From positions 608,621,698-608,685,697 of the forward strand of contig NC_056730.1 of assembly GCF_019279795.1 (NCBI RefSeq): DNA of 64,000 bases, in the 5' to 3' direction. Shown one piece after another: positions 59,439 to 64,000 of this stretch. The first letter of the stretch is position 1. Every line of letters begins with the position of its first letter. The translations under genes and the position numbers were made by a program. The notes under the pieces were generated by a model. The model was not told where the DNA came from. It saw only the letters and a program-made list of their open reading frames with translations, and did no database searches. This DNA is from Protopterus annectens (lineage: Eukaryota > Chordata > Ceratodontiformes > Protopteridae).

Positions 59439-60410
59439 GCCAGAATGTGTTTGGCTTTTGCCACCCATTTTAAATTTATTTTGCTATGCCCTTTTTCGAG
59501 GTTAGTATACTGTGCCTCTGTCTAACAGTGACACAGAAGTGATACCCGGGGTAAACCTACGATCTCCCATCCACTCATCAAGATTCCTCTTGAAGAGAGT
59601 CAATGAGGGACTCTGCCTAACCTGGACGGGGATTTTATTCCAGAGTGAAGGGAGTTTCTGGGTTATGAATCTGTCCCTCCAGCATGTCCTATTTATTTCA
59701 GTGCTGAGGTTCAAGTCTCTCAAGCACGTAGCTCGATGGGATTTGGATTTTCTGAGGTGCAGCATGTCCTTTAATTCCGGGTTGGACATGGCTTTATACG
59801 TCAGGCACAGATCGCCCCTGAACAGGCGGTATGCCACTGAGTAGAGCTGGAGTTTCTTTAACCGGGCAGCATATGGCATTTGTTTGAGCCCTTTGATCCT
59901 CTTGGCGAGGTACTTTTGGGGTCTTTCCAGTTGCTGCAGGTGTCTGGTAAGGTACATCCCAAAAGGGTCATTGTACTCAATTATGGGCCTGATGAGGGAT
60001 GAGTAAAGAGGCACGATGACCTCCCCTGATCTAGATGTGAATCACTTCATGATTAGGTGGGCTATATAAAATGTTTTTCTAACCACTTTGGCCACGTGGT
60101 TATCAAATGAGAGATTGCTATCAACTTGGGTCCCCAGGTCCCTAATTACTTCTTCTGTACTTAATGGATTACCACCTATGTGGTAATTTGTGGGCACTTT
60201 GTTTTTGCCAAAGGGGATGACTATACACTTTTTGGCATTTAGCTTGAGGCCATGGCTCTGGCACCAGTTGTCTGTTTCTATGAGGCCCTTTTGGAGGATG
60301 CTTGTGTCGGCTGGAGAGTCGATTATGGTGCCCAGTTTGCAGTCATCTGCGAACTTGGTCAGCCACAGTCCTTCCGTGTTGGCCTGTACCTCCAGGAAAT
60401 ATATACCGAA

Positions 60411-60741
60411 CAAGAGAGGTCCCAGGACTGAGCCTTGTGGGACACCACTTGTAACTGGTTTGGAGTCTGACATGGCTCCTGCAATTCTAAACATGTGGGT
60501 TCTGTCCTTGAGCCAGTTTGAAATCCATCTAGTGACATAGGGGTTTATATTTAAGCTGGTGAGCTTATCTATAATAACAAGAGAGGTCCCAGGACTGAGC
60601 CTTGTGGGACACCACTTGTAACTGGTTTGGAGTCTGACATGGCTCCAGCAATTCTAACCATGTGGGTTCTGTCCTTGAGCCAGTTTGCAATCCATCTAGT
60701 GACATAGGGGTTTATATTTAAGCTGGTGAGCTTATCTACAA
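60411..60741. repeat. 167-bp tandem duplication inside LINE L-4
   Basis: 60,411-60,577 and 60,578-about 60,741 repeat the RT segment with VPQGSVLGPLL and RWIANWLKDRT. They differ at a handful of positions, so the duplication is not very recent. It disrupts the RT start. Confidence 0.88.
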
Positions 60742-61200
60742 CCCTAAGCATTTGTCTGGAAGACCTATGGAAATGTGTCTGTGCCTCCATGATGGCCCTA
60801 AACATACATCAAGTGGCACAGGAAGACACACTTGGATCAGGTGGAGGATGCACTGCAGGCCTTCTCTGAGCATCCTTAACAACTCTCTTGCATGACACCT
60901 TGCCCACACTTTGACTACAGGAAGAGTCAACAGGCAATGGTGCTGCAGTAACCACATTTCCCTGATTGAGTGTCCCACCTTCCACCTGTCCAGTATCTGA
61001 GGGCTCACTTCAATGGGTTGGCAAAGGCCTACTGGCTGTGTCTGATGGAATTACAGGGGCTGTCTTAATGTCAATCTCAGTGTCAGATTCAATCTCTTCA
61101 CCCCCCTGACTGTGCCTCTGTTTGGCCACCATCAGCATCAGACACTGCAGATACTCTGACATCAGGTGGTAAAAGTCCTACACTTCCACTGTCAGGATCA
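60739..61200 (-). pseudogene. N-side fragment of the possible Harbinger accessory protein
   Basis: On minus from about 61,200: GDPDSGSVGLLPPDVR, then acidic and Ser/Pro-rich low-complexity sequence and IMEAQTHFHRSSRQML just before LINE L-4. It contains two stops. Continuity with 49,952-49,438 across the LINE is inferred from position and orientation. No DNA-binding domain is visible; a SINE lies directly upstream. Confidence 0.35.
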
Positions 61201-61248
61201 CCTATGATAATAAGCAACAAACACAGGAAAACAAATAATATCTACACT

Positions 61249-61467
61249 TGTTGTGTCTTTCGGCTTTTCCTGGTTAAGGGTTGCCACAGCGGAACTCCGG
61301 TCCGCTAATGATTGGCAGTAGATTTTTACATGCTGAGTTGCCAGCTCTGATGCACAACCTTCAACGAAGGTACGCCCATTCATGCATGTTTCCACACAGA
61401 AGACACTTTAGCTGAGAATCAAACAGGACAATGTCTTACTGTGAGGCGACAATGCTACCGCAGCACC
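61249..61467 (-). mobile_element. tRNA-derived SINE with 11-bp TSD
   Basis: Same family as 1,984-2,218 and 23,623-23,858 (minus: GGTGCTGCGGTAGCATT ... GCGGACCGGAGTTCC ... AACCAGGAAAAGCCGAAAG). ATATCTACACT at 61,238-61,248 and 61,468-61,478 is an exact 11-bp TSD. Confidence 0.88.
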
Positions 61468-61499
61468 ATATCTACACTACTATAGTTAAATGTGTAGAT

Positions 61500-63030
61500 C
61501 AGAGTGTATGTTGTAAGTTTAAGAAGCATTTCAAAGTGAACTTCCAGTTGTGTACTCCATGAAGTTAGACCCAGAGGTCAGTCTTGTGGTCAGACCAGCG
61601 AGAAGAGTTCTGATAGCTATGCAGGACAGAGTCAAAGTCCAGTTAGATAAAATGCTGCAGTAAGGTGTGATTTTTCCAGTTACAGAACTAACTAAATGGG
61701 TGTCTTCCATGGTATTTGCTCATAAGAAAAGCTCAGATGAAATCAGAATATGTATTGACCCAAGAGACTTAAACAAAGCATTAAAGAGGCCCCACCATCC
61801 TATGTGTACAGTTGAGGAAGTTGCTACCCTCATGCCAAATGCCACTGTTTTTTTCTGTCTTAGATGCAAAGAGTTCATTTTGGCAGGTAATGCTTGATCG
61901 CATATCTTCACTACTGACTACATTCAGTATGCCATTTGGTAGATACAGATTTCTCAGAATGCCTTTTGGAATAAACTGTCAGTGAAATCTTTCAGCTTGC
62001 AATGGAGCAAATTTTTTCAGGCAGTCTTTGTGCTATAATAGTAGATTATTTACTAGGTGGAGGCAATGGTGAAGCACAGAATGACAGAAACCTCATTAAA
62101 GTTCTGGAAAGAGCACGTGAAGTTAATCTAAAGCTCAATCCTCTTATGCTGGTCCTTTATTTACCAGTTCAGACTTATGACCAGATCCTTCCAAACAAAC
62201 AGCCATTCTTGAGATGCTATCTCCAGACAATGTCCAAGACTTACAGCGTTTTCTTGGTATGGTTAACTATTTGGGCAGGTTTATACCAGACTTCAGTGAA
62301 TTATCAGCACCCTTAAGAGAGCTGACAAGCAAAAATGTTACTTGATCTTGGTTGGAACAACATGAGAGAGCATTTGATGACCTGAAATAGAAAATTGCCA
62401 GTCCACCAACTTTAGATACTATGATGTCCACAAACCAGTAATTCTTTCCTGTTATGCTTCAAAGTTCGGTCTTGGTGCAGTTATTCTTCAAGAGGGCAGA
62501 TCAGTAGCCTATACATCTAGAACTCTTACCCACACTGAGATGCAGTATGCTCAGATTGAGAAGGAACTTTTGGCAATTGTGTTCACATGTTCAAAGTTCC
62601 ATGATTATATTTGTGACCAAGCTATCCAGAACTGAGAATGATCATTAACCTCTAGTCACTATTTTAAAGAAACTTATGCATACAGCTCCAGCAAGACTAA
62701 AAAGAATGATGCTCAGATTATAAAAGCACAACTTCAAAATGGTTTATACCTTAGGCAAACTTTTATCTGGCAGATGCCTTATCCAGATCACCCAGAAATA
62801 ACACAGAAAAGCTCTAGGCAGAGAATTTTGACTTCAATGTCATGGAAGTGCATAATTTTTCTACCACAAGACTTGATGAGCTAAGAGATCATACAAAGAC
62901 TGATACAATTTTGCAAAAGCTTAACTACTTCATCAATGTTGGATGGCCATCAAAGCAATCTTGTGTACCAACAGAAGTGCAACCTTATTTTCCTTACAGA
63001 GAAGAGATGTTGATGGATAATGGTGTCACA
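61500..63030 (+). pseudogene. Second Ty3/gypsy pol fragment: RT, RNase H, connection
   Basis: On plus, TKWVSSMVFAHKKSSDEIRICIDPRDLNKAL (61667-61897) is RT motifs 1-2. FGRYRFLRMPF-like sequence, then IIVDYLLGGG (62,035-62,060; the catalytic DD changed to DY) and VLERAREVNLKLNP follow. RFLGMVNYLGRFIPDFSEL, a YASKFGLGAV RNase H start, and HTAPARLKRM with HNFKMVYTLGKL follow in broken frames. The frame 62842-63030 (MEVHNFSTTRLDELRDHTKTD) is homologous to 32,673-33,083 of the first gypsy element. This fragment therefore holds the RT domain that the first copy lost. No LTR was found. Confidence 0.85.
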
Positions 63031-64000
63031 AAAGGAAATACTGCCAGCCCAGCTATCTGGAATTTTGTAAGTAGTTATATGTCATTTGTGAATACCAGCA
63101 TGATGCAATTGCTTGTGTTGCCACTATATTGGAACTGTGTGTTGTGTGTATGCTAAACTGCTGATACAGACATCTGTGTTGAACAGGGTTTGTACAGTAC
63201 TGAACTTCAAAGATGTATCCACAGTGTACCCTGTTGGAACATAGAAGATTAACTTGCAAAACATCAAGAGAATAGTTAAAATTAAATTGTTTTACAAATA
63301 TGCTATAAAGGTTATGTCTCAGTTTCAGTTCAGTAGCAGACACAATGTCCAGAGCTAGAAGTTTTTGTATTGTCTTGGAAGAGAAGTAATTACTAGGTTT
63401 GAAATGCAGAAGTGTTTTATTGTTTTATGACTTTTAGGATCTGCAAACATCTGAGAGATATGTATTTTTCACACAGAGATGTTAAATTCTGTTAGTTTCT
63501 GACAAAAGGCAGTTTAGCCTGGGAACTGAAGTCAGGTGACAAAAAGTGATGTAATTCAAGCTAACCCAGCAGTAATATTTGATACTAATTTAAGAACTCT
63601 GTCACAGAGAGACAAGGCATTTTGTAGTTGTCTTTGACCTAACAAGAACATCCATTCATCACCACCATCTGCACTTGCCTTGCTGTAATTAAGTCTAGGA
63701 TAGAGTAATTTCTTTTAGATATAGTTAGGAATATAGTGAAGTATAGCTTAGATGTTTTCTTTATTTATTTGAGACTGTCCTGAAATGTTGTTTTAAATAT
63801 TCCATGTGATTTTGAACTCTGAAGCCACCGTGAATACATATTTAGTATTGTCTTGTTCTTTTATTTATTATTAAATATATTTAAACCAATCATTGTGGCT
63901 GATATTTGTGAGACATATTTAAGCTCTGAGAGTACTTGCATATGTATTTGGTGACACTGTACAGGCCACTCCTAAATAGCCTTGCTCTTGGTCAAACTAC
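63031..64000. other. Unassigned DNA at the window end
   Basis: No gene or known repeat was recognised; the sequence is AT-rich and the short frames have no family features. Confidence 0.45.

Larger units (their letters stand above)
49953..60738 (-). pseudogene. LINE copy L-4 (CR1/L2-like), interrupted by the PLE-B array
   Basis: The 3' end on minus, with GGTTCATAGGTTCATA, lies at 49,955-50,000. The rest resumes at 59,424. The frames 60014-59502 (LIRPIIEYNDPFGMYL ... TPGITSVSLL) and 60494-60042 (TSGVPQGSVLGPLLFGIYF, KFADDCKLG, GLKLNAKKC) give the RT palm and C-terminus. It is 5'-truncated at about 60,738 (IDKLTSLNIN) and holds a 167-bp internal tandem duplication. It is inserted in the Harbinger accessory gene. 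Confidence 0.88.

Overview
This is a eukaryotic, almost certainly vertebrate, non-genic window that looks like a graveyard of nested transposable elements. No host exon, rRNA or canonical tRNA gene was recognised. The evidence is AT-rich sequence, long microsatellites, tRNA-derived SINEs with a V-SINE-like tail, CR1/L2-like and L1-like LINE debris, Harbinger, Ty3/gypsy, tyrosine-recombinase (DIRS/Ngaro-type) and Penelope-like (PLE) elements. Such a mix fits a large-genomed vertebrate (lungfish, amphibian or similar), but the species cannot be named from the sequence. Every long coding region belongs to a mobile element and nearly all are broken.

Layout. 0-4.3 kb: unassigned AT-rich DNA, one SINE, and an L1-type ORF1 fragment (minus). 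4.3-21.9 kb: a 17.6 kb array of PLE family A, made of one inverted (minus) copy followed head-to-head by three plus copies with a 4,528-bp period. The whole array is flanked by one 14-bp target-site duplication (TSD). A third, short PLE-like tail sits inside the inverted copy and carries the best hammerhead-ribozyme-like motif. 21.9-30.7 kb: a cluster of perfect hairpins, microsatellites, a SINE with a 14-bp TSD, a duplicated 228-bp repeat of unknown kind, a MITE with an 8-bp TSD, a PLE tail, and a CR1-like ORF1 with an SGNH esterase domain.

30.7-43.6 kb: a tyrosine-recombinase retrotransposon (RT, RNase H, recombinase, SGNH hydrolase; plus strand). It is split by a 6.0 kb Ty3/gypsy element (minus, 263-bp LTRs, PBS and PPT visible) and by a LINE (minus). 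The gypsy element itself carries a LINE and a MITE relative and has lost its reverse transcriptase. 45.5-61.2 kb: remains of a Harbinger transposon, with transposase on plus and a possible accessory protein on minus. The transposase is split by one LINE at its first catalytic Asp. The accessory gene is split by another LINE, and that LINE contains a 9.4 kb array of PLE family B (inverted copy, truncated plus copy, near full-length plus copy) flanked by a 15-bp TSD. 61.2-63.0 kb: a SINE with an 11-bp TSD and a second gypsy pol fragment. 63.0-64.0 kb: nothing recognised.

The most notable signal is that three independent PLE-type insertions here all have the same head-to-head inverted architecture, and the two large ones are multicopy concatemers bounded by a single TSD. 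Their tails share a CTGA(T/G)GA-hairpin-GAAA motif that satisfies the hammerhead core rules. A second notable signal is a MITE family with GGGTCTATATTA termini and exact 8-bp TSDs.
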